Source: Bryobacteraceae bacterium
GTDB taxonomy: Bacteria > Acidobacteriota > Terriglobia > Bryobacterales > Bryobacteraceae
Assembly: GCA_019748195.1 (NCBI GenBank)
Contig: JAIEPW010000006.1
Location: 1 to 60,288 of the forward strand
Direction: 5' to 3'
Length of the DNA stretch: 60,288 nt
Shown: one piece after another, positions 17,614 to 27,221 of the stretch
Position numbering within the stretch: the stretch's first letter is position 1
Layout of the letters: every line of letters begins with the position of its first letter
Made by a program: the position numbers and the translations under genes
The notes under the pieces: model-generated
The model's database searches: none
The model's input: the letters and a program-made list of their open reading frames with translations, nothing else
Told to the model about the DNA's origin: nothing

Positions 17614-19995
17614 ATGGATCTCCGGTTCGCGCTACGAACGCTGTTCAAGAATCCCGCCATCACGGTGCTCTCGATCGTCGTGCTCGCGCTCGGAATCGGC
17701 GCCAACACCGCCATCTTCAGCGTCGTGAACGCGGTGCTTTTGAGGCCGCTCGACTACCGCGATCCGGACCGGATTGTCACCCTCTGGACGGACTTCCGCC
17801 GGACCGGAGGACGCGGCCAGGTATCCGCTCCCGATTTCCATGACTGGCGGTCGCGAGCCACCTCGTTCGAGACCATGGCGTATCACATCGGCGGCGAAAC
17901 CGCCGTAACGGTGAAGGGAACCGCCGATTACGCCAACGTTAAACGCGTCACCCCCGGCTTTTTCTCCGCGGTGGGTGTGGCGCCGGCGTTGGGGCGGCTG
18001 TTCAGCGCCGACGAGGAACGCGCGGGATTTGCAGCGGTGATCAGCCATCGCTTTTTCCTCAAGCACTTCGCCGGAAGCCAGGGCGTACCCGCGCAGCCGC
18101 TGCAGATTCTGGATCGCTCCTTCCCCATCGTCGGGGTGCTGCCGGAAGCCTTCCAGTTCGCCGGGAATACGGATGTGTTCCTTCCGTCGTCGGTTTTGCC
18201 CGAGACTACCTCGCGCACCGCGCACAATTACCGCGTGATCGCGCGCCTGAAAGACGGCGCTACGCTCGAGCAGGCGCAAGCCGAGATGAACATAATCGCG
18301 GATCAGTTAGGCGCGGAGCATCCCAAGGAGAACCGGGAGAAGGGCATCAACGTCGTGCCCCTGAAGGAGCAGACGGTCAGCAACGTCAAGCTCACTTTGT
18401 ACGTGCTGCTCGGCGCGGTGGCGGCGATCCTGCTGATCGCCTGCGCCAACGTAGCCAACCTCCTGCTGGCCAAGGCGAGCGCCCGCACGCGCGAGATCGC
18501 GATCCGGGCCGCCGTCGGCGCCAGCCGCGGCCGCATCATCCGCCAACTGATCACCGAAAGCCTGCTGCTGGGACTCATCGCCGGCGTGGCCGGCCTGCTG
18601 TTGTCCTTCTGGGGCGTCGAGGTGCTGCTGGCCATCGCGCCCGCCGGAATCCCGCGCCTGGAACAAACCGGCGTCGATTGGCAGGTGCTCGCCTTCACCC
18701 TGATCGCGTCCATCCTGGCGAGCTTGCTGTTCGGCCTCGCGCCCGCCTGGACCGCCTCCAGGATGGATCTGCAGAACGCCTTGAAGCAGGCGGCGCGCAC
18801 CTCTACCGGAGGCTCAAGCGCCCTGCGGTCCGGACTGGTGGTGGCGGAAATCGCGATGTCGGTCATCCTGCTGACCGCGGCCGGCCTCCTCATTCGCAGT
18901 TTCCAGACCCTGACCAGCGTCGACATGGGCGTGGAAACCTCCCGGCTGCTGCTGATGGAAGCCACCGTCCCCTCGATGGGTCTGGAGGCCGCCAAGCGCG
19001 CCTCCGGTTTCTACCAGGACTTGCTGCCGAAGATTCGTGGCCTGAACGGCGTCACCGCCGCCGCCGCGGTGTTGGGGCTTCCGACCGCTTCCAAATCCAA
19101 CGGCGGATATCTCGTGGAGGGCTCGGGGACGGCCGAGTTCGTCGGAATCCCCAAGGAGCAGGCGATCTTCAATGTGGTAACGCCCGAGTACTTCCGAACG
19201 ATGGGCATCGCGCTCCGCGGCGGCCGCGACTTCAACGATCGCGATCAGTTTGAGGTCGCGCCGGTGGCGATCGTCAACGAAGCCTTGGCGCGAGCCTCCT
19301 TCGCCGGGAGCGATCCCATCGGACGGCGGTTGAAATGCGGTCTGGATCGCCCGGACTGGATGACCATTGTCGGCGTGGTGGCCGATTCGCGCCAGGACCC
19401 GGCGCGTCCCGCCCGTCCCGAAATCTTCATGCCCTACCGCCAGCATCCATTCTTCGCCACATCCATGGTGGTGGTCGCCCGCGTGAACGGCGACACGGAA
19501 CTGCTCGCCGAACCGATCCGCCGGCTCGCGCGCGAGATCAACTCCGACGTGCCGGTGCGCTTCAAGACCATGGATCAGGCGATGTCCACGGCCGTGGCAA
19601 CGCCGCGTTTCCGCACCCTGCTGCTCAGCGTGTTCGCCGGCCTCGCCGTGCTGCTCGCCATGACCGGAATTTACGGCGTCATGTCGTACGCGGTGACGCA
19701 GCGCGCCCCGGAGATCGGGCTGCGCATGGCGTTGGGCGCCCGCGCGTCCGACGTCCTGTCGATGATTTTGAAGAACGGATTGCGCCTCGCCGTCATCGGC
19801 CTGGCGCTCGGCTTGCTGGGCGGATGGGCGGCATCGCAGTGGCTCGAGAGCATGTTGTTCTCGGTCACCCGCTACGATCCGCTCACCTACCTGGCGGTCA
19901 TCGTGTCCATTCTCGCCATCACCTGGCTCGCCTGCTGGATCCCCGCCCGGCGAGCCTCCCGCGTCGACCCGCTCATCGCCCTCCGCCAGGACTAG
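17614..19995 (+). CDS. ADOP-type MacB/FtsX-like permease (copy 3)
   Basis: About 793 residues from ATG 17614, chosen because the ADOP leader MDLRFALRTLFKNPAIT starts there (an in-frame start at 17584 adds only a Pro-rich leader). First helix VVLALGIGANTAIFSVVNAVLL, then the duplicated periplasmic/FtsX layout, ending PARRASRVDPLIALRQD. A 133-bp gap separates it from the DUF4242 gene, so it may have its own promoter. Its TAG stop shares the sequence CTAG with the stop of the convergent hydrolase. Confidence 0.92.
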   Translation: MDLRFALRTLFKNPAITVLSIVVLALGIGANTAIFSVVNAVLLRPLDYRDPDRIVTLWTDFRRTGGRGQVSAPDFHDWRSRATSFETMAYHIGGETAVTVKGTADYANVKRVTPGFFSAVGVAPALGRLFSADEERAGFAAVISHRFFLKHFAGSQGVPAQPLQILDRSFPIVGVLPEAFQFAGNTDVFLPSSVLPETTSRTAHNYRVIARLKDGATLEQAQAEMNIIADQLGAEHPKENREKGINVVPLKEQTVSNVKLTLYVLLGAVAAILLIACANVANLLLAKASARTREIAIRAAVGASRGRIIRQLITESLLLGLIAGVAGLLLSFWGVEVLLAIAPAGIPRLEQTGVDWQVLAFTLIASILASLLFGLAPAWTASRMDLQNALKQAARTSTGGSSALRSGLVVAEIAMSVILLTAAGLLIRSFQTLTSVDMGVETSRLLLMEATVPSMGLEAAKRASGFYQDLLPKIRGLNGVTAAAAVLGLPTASKSNGGYLVEGSGTAEFVGIPKEQAIFNVVTPEYFRTMGIALRGGRDFNDRDQFEVAPVAIVNEALARASFAGSDPIGRRLKCGLDRPDWMTIVGVVADSRQDPARPARPEIFMPYRQHPFFATSMVVVARVNGDTELLAEPIRRLAREINSDVPVRFKTMDQAMSTAVATPRFRTLLLSVFAGLAVLLAMTGIYGVMSYAVTQRAPEIGLRMALGARASDVLSMILKNGLRLAVIGLALGLLGGWAASQWLESMLFSVTRYDPLTYLAVIVSILAITWLACWIPARRASRVDPLIALRQD

Positions 19996-20771
19996 AGCAA
20001 CTGCTTCACATGATCCGCCACGGCATCCGGCTCCTCCAACGGCAGCCAGTGGCTGCACTCCGGAAAGTGCGTGATCCGCGCTCCGGCAAAGCGTTCCGCC
20101 CAATGCGGCTCAATGTAAGGATCGCGATCCGCCCACAACACTCGCGACGGCGCGTTCCCCAATAACTCCAACAGCCGCGGAGTCCAATCCCGGAAGTTCT
20201 CCGGGTCCGTCGCCCGATACAGCTTCAGGATCATCTTCTTGGTTGCCGGAGTGATGAAGCTGTATTGATGACGGATCTGCTCTTCAGTCAGCCGCGGAGA
20301 GGACTTTTTCATCTGGGACCGGTACACCGGCCAGTTCATGCCCCACAAGCTGAGCTCGCCTAACCATGGCGTACGCCACACTCGCGCCCAGGTGTGCCAG
20401 CGGTAATCGGGAAAGAAGACGGTGTTCGAAATCACCATCCCCGCCACACGCTCCGGATGCTTCACCGCCCAGGCAAAACCATACGGGCCGCCGAAATCGT
20501 GAACCACCAGGACCACCGGTTCCCGCACACCGGCGGCGTCCAGGAATCCATCCACCCAACTGGCCATCGACGGAAGCGAACAGTCGAAGGACTCCGCCGC
20601 CTTCGATCTCCCGAAGCCCGGCAAATCGGGCGCCAGGCGCCGGGCGTGTTCCTCCAGCCGGCCGACCACCGGCAACCACATGTCGGCGGTATCGGGATTG
20701 CCGTGCAGGAACAAAACCGGACGGCCCGCACCCCGGTCGTGGTGGAACGTATCGACGCCGTCAATCACCAT
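19992..20771 (-). CDS. alpha/beta hydrolase, haloalkane dehalogenase/epoxide hydrolase-like
   Basis: About 259 residues. The nucleophile elbow VVHDFGG puts Asp (about residue 92) rather than Ser at the nucleophile, as in haloalkane dehalogenases and epoxide hydrolases. The oxyanion motif HGNP is at 23-26; the acid is likely the Asp in LWADRDPY and the base His in CSHWLPLE near the C-terminus. A Trp beside the nucleophile, typical of many dehalogenases, is replaced by Phe, so the reaction is open. ATG 20771 was chosen; upstream in-frame starts are non-ATG and lack a ribosome site. The stop codon overlaps that of ADOP copy 3. Confidence 0.85.
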   Translation of the reverse strand: MVIDGVDTFHHDRGAGRPVLFLHGNPDTADMWLPVVGRLEEHARRLAPDLPGFGRSKAAESFDCSLPSMASWVDGFLDAAGVREPVVLVVHDFGGPYGFAWAVKHPERVAGMVISNTVFFPDYRWHTWARVWRTPWLGELSLWGMNWPVYRSQMKKSSPRLTEEQIRHQYSFITPATKKMILKLYRATDPENFRDWTPRLLELLGNAPSRVLWADRDPYIEPHWAERFAGARITHFPECSHWLPLEEPDAVADHVKQLL

Positions 20772-20822
20772 CGCCGGATCATACCAAGCCACCCCAAACA
20801 AATTCTTCAGGCGCGGCTAACC

Positions 20823-20864
20823 CTATGTAGAGTTTCCCGTCCAAGCAAGTAGATTTCTACATAG
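20823..20864. promoter_or_regulatory. palindromic operator upstream of padR, probable PadR autoregulatory site
   Basis: Perfect 9-bp arms CTATGTAGA (20823-20831) and TCTACATAG (20856-20864) lie 24 bp apart and end 2 bp before the PadR start codon. A third half-site, GTAGA at 20849-20853, forms an inner inverted repeat with TCTAC (20856-20860). PadR proteins bind sites of the ATGT-n-ACAT kind, which the outer arms contain, so self-control of the padR-ADOP operon is likely. Confidence 0.7.
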
Positions 20865-20866
20865 CC

Positions 20867-21181
20867 ATGCACCACACGCTGCCCACTGCTCTGATTCTCC
20901 AGGCGCTCGAACGAGGCTACCGCCACGGCTTCGACATCATGGACGCCACCGGCCTGCCCAGCGGCACTGTGTATCCCGCGCTGCGGCGGCTGGAGAAGGA
21001 AGGCCTGGTGACCGCCCGTTGGGAGCAGGAGGACGCCGCTCACGCCGACAACCGCCCCGCCCGGCGCTACTACGAGCTGAATGAGTTCGGCGAGGAGTTC
21101 CTGTCCGAAGCGCGCGGGAAGTTCCGGATGCTCAGCCGCGCCATTCCCCCCAAGCCGAAAGCGAGGACCTCCCGTGCTTAG
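20867..21181 (+). CDS. PadR-family transcriptional regulator (acidobacterial type)
   Basis: A 104-residue winged-helix regulator. LPTALILQALERGYRHGFDIMD is the first helices; the recognition part and wing are LPSGTVYPALRRLEKEGLV and the basic RPARRYYELNEFG. The family is known as padR_acidobact (TIGR03433) and is usually encoded beside an ADOP permease, as here. Its stop overlaps the GTG start of the permease by 8 bp, so the two are co-translated. The palindrome just before its start codon is the expected operator. The ligand is unknown. Confidence 0.92.
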   Translation: MHHTLPTALILQALERGYRHGFDIMDATGLPSGTVYPALRRLEKEGLVTARWEQEDAAHADNRPARRYYELNEFGEEFLSEARGKFRMLSRAIPPKPKARTSRA

Positions 21182-23777
21182 CCTCACCGTCGTCCGCCTG
21201 GCGTCTTTCCTGGTCCCGCGCGGGGTCCGCGCCGAGTGGAGACAGGAGTGGGAAGCCGAGATCGGCTGGCGCGCGGACAAGTTGCGCGCCTGGGGCCGCT
21301 GGTCGCCGGCCGGACGCCTGCAACTTACCATTCGCAGCCTGGGCTCTATCGCCGATGCCGCCTGGCTCCGCATGGAGGATCTGCGGCAAGGCATCTTCGC
21401 CGATCTCCGCCTGGGCGCGCGTTTGCTTCGTAAGCATGCCGCTCTTTCCGCCGTCTCGGTAACCGCTCTTGCCGCCGGAATCGCGCTGAACACCTCACTC
21501 TTCGCCGTGGTCGACGGGCTGCTGTGGCAGAATCCGCCGGTGCGCGATCCCGGCCGATTCGCCGCTCTCTACACCAGCGATTCCAGCGGTCCGCTGTTCG
21601 GCAACTCCTCCCTGCCCGATTTTCACGACTTGGTGACCGGCGCGCAAAGCTGGGAGTATCTTGCCGCCTTCCAAACCATTGCGCAAGCCGTTGAAGCCAA
21701 CGGCGAAATCGAACGCCTGGAGGTGACCTCCTTCACCGGACCGTACTTCGAGGCCACCGGGATCGCCGCGCACGCGGGCCGTCTGCCCGCCGCCGGTTCC
21801 GAAGTGCTGATCGGCTACAGCTTCTGGCAGCGCCGATTCGGCGGAGCTCCTTCCGCCATCGGCGCAGGCATCTCGTTTGCCGGCCGGGGATTCACCATCT
21901 CCGGCATCGCTCCGTCCGGCTTCACCGGCGTCAGCCTGGAGGAGCAGCCCCAGGTCTGGTTGCCGATGACGATCCCGGAGAACGCCTTTCGAGGCAATCG
22001 CCGCTACGACATCATCGGTCTGCGGAAACCGGGGGTGACGCTCGCTGCAGCCCAATCGGAGTTGAGCGTCATCGCGGCGCGCCTCTACACCGCACATCCC
22101 GCCGAATGGCGGGATCGCTTCGGCAAGGGCCGCTCCCTTACCGCGGTCCCCGCCCGCGAGGCCCGTTTCGATCCCGCCGCGCGGAGCAATGTCACCGGTA
22201 TCAGCCTCTTCGCCCTGGCTCTCGCGGCCATCGTGCAACTGCTGCTTTGCGCCAACGTCGCCGGTGTCCTCCTGGCGCGAGCCCAGACGCGCCGCAAGGA
22301 GATCGCCGTGCGGCTCGCCTTGGGCGCGGCGCGCTTTCGCTTGGTGCGGCAGTTGATCGCCGAAAGCGCCCTGCTGGGCCTGTTGGGCGGCGCGCTGGGA
22401 ATCCTGCTCGCCTGGTGGGCTCTCCCCGTGCTGCGAACGGCGCCCGCCTGGTTTGGCGGTCCGGAAGTCGTCTCCATCGCGATTCACGGCCGGGCGATCG
22501 CCTTCGCCTTGGGCCTGGTCCTAATCACTTCCGCTATCGCGGGCGTGCTGCCTGCGCTCGGCGTCTTCGGGCCGGACCTCATGGCGTCCCTAAAAGACGA
22601 TTACTCCGGCCGCGGTTTTCGTTCCGCGCGCTCCCGCTGGGGCGGCTCCTTGGTGGCGGCGCAGTTCGCGGCGTCCCTCGTGCTTCTGGTGGTGGCGGCC
22701 CTGCTCGGACGCAGCCTGCTCCGCATGCAGAACGTCGAGCCCGGCTTCCATCCCGGAAACCAGACGGTTGCGCGCGTCGAGGTGGCGCTCCCCCACCGGC
22801 AGCCGGAGAATTGGAAACGGTGGGCCGGCCCCAACCTCGAGCGCCTGCGCGCCCTGCCCGGCGTGGAGAACGCCGCCATCGCCTGGCGCATCCCTCTCGC
22901 GCAAGCCTTTCCCCGCCGGTCCTATGCCGTCGAAGGCCACCGTTACGGTCCCCAGGAAGAGCGCCAGATTTTCCTGCAAGCCGCGACCGCGGGGTATCTC
23001 GCCACCATGGGCATCCCCTTGCGTCTGGGCCGTGATTTCGACCCGGCCGAGGTGGAGCGCGGCGCCGGGGGACTGCTGGTGAACGAGGCGTTCGCCCGTC
23101 ACTATTGGCCCGGCCAGGACCCCATCGGCAAACGGCTGGAAGGGCCGCCCGGCCAGTTCCGCCCGGTGATCGGTGTGTTCGGCAACTGGAAGTTCCGCGC
23201 GCTTACCCAGGGCGATCTGCCCATGGTCATCGCGCCGCTGGAACACAACCCCACCGCTGACGTCACGGTGCACATCCGCGGGCCAAACCTGCCCCGCCGG
23301 GAGGACCTGGCGGCGGCGCTGCACAACGCGCGGATTTTCTCCACCGTCGATTTTCATCAGGTCATGCGCGACGCGCTGCGGCCCGCCCGCCTCTCCACCA
23401 TCGCCCTGCTGGCCTTCTCCGGCCTGGCGCTGGCGCTCTCCGCCATCGGCGTCTTCGGCGTCGTGGCGCAGACCGTGGCGCAGAGCAGGCGCGAGATCGC
23501 CGTCCGCGCGGCCCTCGGCGCCACGCGATCGGACGTGTTGCGAGCGGTGCTGGGCGGTGGCATCCGGTTGCTCGCCGCCGGACTTGTCATCGGGCTGCCC
23601 GCCTCTTATGGGGCGGCGCGCCTGCTGGAGGGCTGGTTGTTCGGAGTCCGCGCGCTCGATCCGCCGTCGATCGCCGCCGCCGCCGCGGTGCTGATCCTGG
23701 TCGGCCTCGCCGCGATGTGGCTCCCCGCCCGCCGCGCCGCCGCCGTCGATCCGGCCGCGGTGCTCCGTTACCAGTGA
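21174..23777 (+). CDS. ADOP-type permease with N-terminal prefix domain (copy 4)
   Basis: About 867 residues from GTG 21174 (AGGACC upstream). About 75 residues precede the usual ADOP leader: a helical cytoplasmic prefix with RAEWRQEWEAE and RLQLTIRSLGSIADA, found in ADOPs paired with PadR. The core then follows, LRLGARLLRKHAALSAVSVTALAAGIALNTSLFAVVDGLLW, with two periplasmic and two FtsX blocks, ending PARRAAAVDPAAVLRYQ. The prefix has been suggested for regulation; here its presence together with PadR supports a sensing or control link. The signature segment near residue 380 reads LLCANVAGVLLARAQTRRKEIAVR. Confidence 0.93.
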   Translation: MLSLTVVRLASFLVPRGVRAEWRQEWEAEIGWRADKLRAWGRWSPAGRLQLTIRSLGSIADAAWLRMEDLRQGIFADLRLGARLLRKHAALSAVSVTALAAGIALNTSLFAVVDGLLWQNPPVRDPGRFAALYTSDSSGPLFGNSSLPDFHDLVTGAQSWEYLAAFQTIAQAVEANGEIERLEVTSFTGPYFEATGIAAHAGRLPAAGSEVLIGYSFWQRRFGGAPSAIGAGISFAGRGFTISGIAPSGFTGVSLEEQPQVWLPMTIPENAFRGNRRYDIIGLRKPGVTLAAAQSELSVIAARLYTAHPAEWRDRFGKGRSLTAVPAREARFDPAARSNVTGISLFALALAAIVQLLLCANVAGVLLARAQTRRKEIAVRLALGAARFRLVRQLIAESALLGLLGGALGILLAWWALPVLRTAPAWFGGPEVVSIAIHGRAIAFALGLVLITSAIAGVLPALGVFGPDLMASLKDDYSGRGFRSARSRWGGSLVAAQFAASLVLLVVAALLGRSLLRMQNVEPGFHPGNQTVARVEVALPHRQPENWKRWAGPNLERLRALPGVENAAIAWRIPLAQAFPRRSYAVEGHRYGPQEERQIFLQAATAGYLATMGIPLRLGRDFDPAEVERGAGGLLVNEAFARHYWPGQDPIGKRLEGPPGQFRPVIGVFGNWKFRALTQGDLPMVIAPLEHNPTADVTVHIRGPNLPRREDLAAALHNARIFSTVDFHQVMRDALRPARLSTIALLAFSGLALALSAIGVFGVVAQTVAQSRREIAVRAALGATRSDVLRAVLGGGIRLLAAGLVIGLPASYGAARLLEGWLFGVRALDPPSIAAAAAVLILVGLAAMWLPARRAAAVDPAAVLRYQ

Positions 23778-23791
23778 AACCGGGAGAAAAA

Positions 23792-24439
23792 ATGAAGCTC
23801 TTCTGCCTCTTCTTGGTCGCCGCCATCGCCGCGGCTCAGGAACTCAAAATCTCGCAGGGACACAGCAATGAACCGATTCTGCACCTGAATCCCGGCGAAT
23901 ACGACATCTCCGGCATTTCGCTGTCAATGATCCTGGCGACTGCCTGGGAGGTAGCCCCCTACCGCGTCACCGGACCGCGCGAGCTGGCAACCACAATGAA
24001 CGCGACCTTCCGCTCCCCCGGCCGTTCGCCCGGCCAACTCCGGCAGGATTTTCGCAAGGCGCTCGAAGAGAGGCTCGCGCTGAAGTGGCGCGTGGAAGAC
24101 CGCGAAGTGGACGGCTACGTCCTTCGCCTCCCCGACGGCGGATCGCATCGCATGAAGCCCTCCAGCTCGGCCAAGCCCCACATGCGTGGCAGTCCGAACG
24201 GGCTCGACGCCGAAGGCGTGTCGCCGCAATTCCTCGCGGGTTCGCTCGAACGCACACTGCGCAAGCCCGTCTTCGACGAGACCGGCGTCACCGGCGCCTT
24301 CGATTTCGAACTTTCCTGGAGCAATAGCTCGGACAAGGCGATCGCCGATGCCGTGCGCCACCAGCTCGGCCTGGAGCTTGCTCCCGTCCGGCGTCCGGCG
24401 CGCTGGCTGGTGGTGGAGAGCGTCCAACTTCCGAAGTGA
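23792..24439 (+). CDS. DUF3738 (TIGR03435) secreted protein
   Basis: A 215-residue protein with signal peptide MKLFCLFLVAAIAAAQ. The middle resembles a secretin/TonB short N-terminal-like fold (GEYDISGISLSMILATAWEV), and the C-terminus carries the family block FLAGSLERTLRKPVFDETGVTGAFDFEL and VRHQLGLELAPVRRPARWLVVESVQLP. The family is expanded in Solibacter-type Acidobacteria; the usual protein is longer, so this is a compact member. GGGAG lies 5 bp before the ATG, and it starts 14 bp after the ADOP stop, in the same operon. Its role is unknown. Confidence 0.87.
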   Translation: MKLFCLFLVAAIAAAQELKISQGHSNEPILHLNPGEYDISGISLSMILATAWEVAPYRVTGPRELATTMNATFRSPGRSPGQLRQDFRKALEERLALKWRVEDREVDGYVLRLPDGGSHRMKPSSSAKPHMRGSPNGLDAEGVSPQFLAGSLERTLRKPVFDETGVTGAFDFELSWSNSSDKAIADAVRHQLGLELAPVRRPARWLVVESVQLPK

Positions 24440-24534
24440 AAAACGCGCGAAAGCTAACTGGGGTACCTTTCCAGATAACTTTCATCCACAGGCTAACTAA
24501 CACTTAAAAGTAGAGATAAACGAATCCCCCCTCG

Positions 24535-24563
24535 GGCGGCGCCTGGCGCCACCGGGCGCCGAT
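24535..24563 (-). repeat. degenerate REP-like palindrome copy
   Basis: This 29-bp stretch matches the REP copy at 35648-35676 at 22 of 29 positions, and the match continues into the following CCG. The right half, CACCgGGCGCCGAT, is the best kept. It lies in the 299-bp gap between the DUF3738 gene and ADOP copy 5; nothing else is recognised in that gap. Confidence 0.5.
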
Positions 24564-24738
24564 CCGCGCCGGCGGGCCGACTTCACGACCGCCCAGGAAG
24601 CCGCCCCTCCCCGACTAACCCCCGCTTCCTGCCGTCCCACCGCACACCCCAGTGTCCGTATTCGAACACGCACCGCGAGCCTAACCATGTCCCCTCAACA
24701 ACATCCGGATGGAAGACCGGTTGCACACACCATCCCGC

Positions 24739-27192
24739 ATGTCTAACCTCCGGCTCGCGCTCCGCTCCCTCGCGCATCGCCCCCTGTTCTCGATCATGGC
24801 GATTCTCATCCTCGCTCTGGGCATCGGGGCCAACATCGCCATCTTCAGCGTGGTTCATGCCGCTCTGGTCCGGCCCCTCCCCTTTCGCGATCCGGAGCAG
24901 CTTGTATTGGTCTGGGAGCGCATCCCGCAACTGGCCGACGGCAACCTCCAAGGCTCGCCGGCCGATTACCTGGACCTGCGCACGTTAAACCGCAGCTTTC
25001 AGGAGATGGCCGGATTCGAGGAAAGCGACTTCAACCTCGGCGGCGCGGGCGAGCCTGAGCGCGTAACCGGAGCCCGCGTTTCCGCCAGCCTCTTTCCCCT
25101 CCTCGGCGTCGCCCCCCAACTCGGACGCTGGATCGGCGTCGAGGAGGATCGCTATGGCGGCCCCAAGGTCGCCCTCATCAGCCACGCCCTGTGGATGCGG
25201 CGCTTCGGCGGGGACTCGGGCGCGATCGGCAAAACGGTGATGCTGAATCATCAGCCGCACACCATTGCCGGCATCATGCCCCGCGAGTTCACCTTCCCCG
25301 CCTCACTGCCCGGTCGCGTTACCCCCGCCGACGTGTGGGTGCCCCTTGCCTTCACCCCGGAGGAGCTGGGGGAGCGCGGCAATCGCTTCGACACCTGGAT
25401 GATCGCCAGGCTGAAGCCGGGTGTCACCGTGGAAGCCGCCGCCGCCGATGTGGACCGGGCCGCGCGCGAGATCCACAAAAAGTACTCGCCTCGCGCCCAA
25501 ACGTCGTTCGAACTCCGCGCCACCGCAACCGCGCTCCGCCAGGAAATGACTTCCGGCATGCGGCCCGCGCTGCTGATTCTGCAGGCGGCCGCCGCGCTGG
25601 TGCTGCTCATCGCCTGCGCCAACCTGGCGAACCTCCTGCTCGCGCGCGCCACCGGGCGGCAGCGCGAAATCGCCATCCGCGGCGCGCTGGGCGCCGGGCG
25701 AGCCCGCATCCTCCGGATGCTGGTCACCGAAAGCCTGGCGCTTTCGCTCGCCGGCGGCTTCGCCGGCGCGCTGCTGGCGATGTGGCTCACTGACCTGTTT
25801 CTCGCCATCGGACCCGAAACCCTGTCGTACCTCCGTCCCGCCGTCCTGTCTCCCGTGGTCGTCAGCTTCGCCGCCGGCATCTCCGTGTTCACCGGCGTGC
25901 TCTTCGGACTTGCGCCCGCCATTCCCGCCGCGCGCCGCGATATCAACTCGGGATTGAAGCACGGCGGGCGCGGCGTCAGCGCGAACCTGCGCCGCAGCCC
26001 GCTGCGCAAGGCCCTCATTCTCTCCGAGGTCGCCTTCTCCGTGATGCTTCTCACCGGCTCCGGCCTCCTGATCAAGAGCTTCCTGAAACTCCTGGAAGTC
26101 GACCCCGGATTCCGCCCCGAAAACCGCATCTCCTTCTCGCTGGATGCCGCCAACACCCGCTATCCCGATCGCGACTCCATTCTCGCGTTTTCCCGCAACC
26201 TGCGCGAACGGCTGTCGGCCATCCCCGGCGTGAAGAACGTATCGCTTTCCACCGCCCTGCCGCTGAGTCCGCGCGGCCGCATCCTCATCACGCCCGACAA
26301 TCAGACCTCGGGAACGTGGGGCCGGAATCTCATCTGGTTCACCATGGTGGAAGGCGATTACATCGGAACGCTCGGCATCGGCCTCAAGGCCGGCCGCAAA
26401 CTCGACCAGCGGGATCGCGCCGGCGCGGCGCTCGTCGCGGTGGTGAACGAAGCCTTCGCCCAGCGTTTCTGGCCCGGCGAAAACCCCTTGGGACGCCGCT
26501 TCAAATGGGGCTCGCCTACTTCCGACGCTCCCATGATGGAAGTGGCCGGCGTCGTTCACAACACCACCCAGCAGAACCGCGAGGGCGCCCCCGAGCCCGC
26601 CATCTACATCCCGATGGATCAGGCCTCCAAGGGGGCGGTGGACATCTTCGGCCGCAACTTGCGAGTCGTGGTGCAGGCAAGCTCGGACGCCGCGGCTCTC
26701 CTGCCGGCCATCAAAGCCGCGGTCCGCGCCGCGGATCCTGACGTGCCCATGTATGCGGTCCGCACGCTGCAGCAGTCGCTGCAGCGATCGGAAACCGAAC
26801 GCCGCTTCGTCCTGTGGCTGGTCGCGTTCTTCGCCGCGGCCGCGATGTTGCTGGCCGCGGTCGGCTTGTTCGCCGTGATGTCGCACAGCGTCGCCGGCGC
26901 CACGCGGGAGATCGGCATCCGCATGGCCCTCGGCGCCCGATCCCGCGACGTCGCCGCCATGGTCCTATCCGGCGGCATGAAACTCGTCGCCCTCGGGCTC
27001 GCCCTTGGTCTGGCCGGCGCCGTCGCCGCCACCCGCTTGATGCGCGCGCTGCTCTTTCAGGTCAGCCCCGCCGATCCCTGGGTGTTCGCCTCCGCCATCC
27101 TGGTGCTCGCCGCCGCCGCCGCTCTCGCCTGCTGGTGGCCCGCCCGCCGCGCGTCTCGCATCGATCCCGTCATCGCCCTGCGCAATGAGTAA
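24739..27192 (+). CDS. ADOP-type MacB/FtsX-like permease (copy 5)
   Basis: About 817 residues; ATG 24739 starts the ADOP leader MSNLRLALRSLAHRPLFS (an ATG ten codons upstream is possible). First helix LALGIGANIAIFSVVHAALV; the first FtsX block has VLLIACANLANLLLARATGRQREIAIRGALGAG near residue 295-325; the C-terminus is PARRASRIDPVIALRNE. Layout as in the other copies: two periplasmic MacB_PCD domains, each followed by FtsX helices. Thirty bp downstream is an ATPase gene, an arrangement that suggests they work together. Confidence 0.92.
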   Translation: MSNLRLALRSLAHRPLFSIMAILILALGIGANIAIFSVVHAALVRPLPFRDPEQLVLVWERIPQLADGNLQGSPADYLDLRTLNRSFQEMAGFEESDFNLGGAGEPERVTGARVSASLFPLLGVAPQLGRWIGVEEDRYGGPKVALISHALWMRRFGGDSGAIGKTVMLNHQPHTIAGIMPREFTFPASLPGRVTPADVWVPLAFTPEELGERGNRFDTWMIARLKPGVTVEAAAADVDRAAREIHKKYSPRAQTSFELRATATALRQEMTSGMRPALLILQAAAALVLLIACANLANLLLARATGRQREIAIRGALGAGRARILRMLVTESLALSLAGGFAGALLAMWLTDLFLAIGPETLSYLRPAVLSPVVVSFAAGISVFTGVLFGLAPAIPAARRDINSGLKHGGRGVSANLRRSPLRKALILSEVAFSVMLLTGSGLLIKSFLKLLEVDPGFRPENRISFSLDAANTRYPDRDSILAFSRNLRERLSAIPGVKNVSLSTALPLSPRGRILITPDNQTSGTWGRNLIWFTMVEGDYIGTLGIGLKAGRKLDQRDRAGAALVAVVNEAFAQRFWPGENPLGRRFKWGSPTSDAPMMEVAGVVHNTTQQNREGAPEPAIYIPMDQASKGAVDIFGRNLRVVVQASSDAAALLPAIKAAVRAADPDVPMYAVRTLQQSLQRSETERRFVLWLVAFFAAAAMLLAAVGLFAVMSHSVAGATREIGIRMALGARSRDVAAMVLSGGMKLVALGLALGLAGAVAATRLMRALLFQVSPADPWVFASAILVLAAAAALACWWPARRASRIDPVIALRNE

Positions 27193-27221
27193 CGATCTGC
27201 GATGCTAAAGAAACCCAAATT

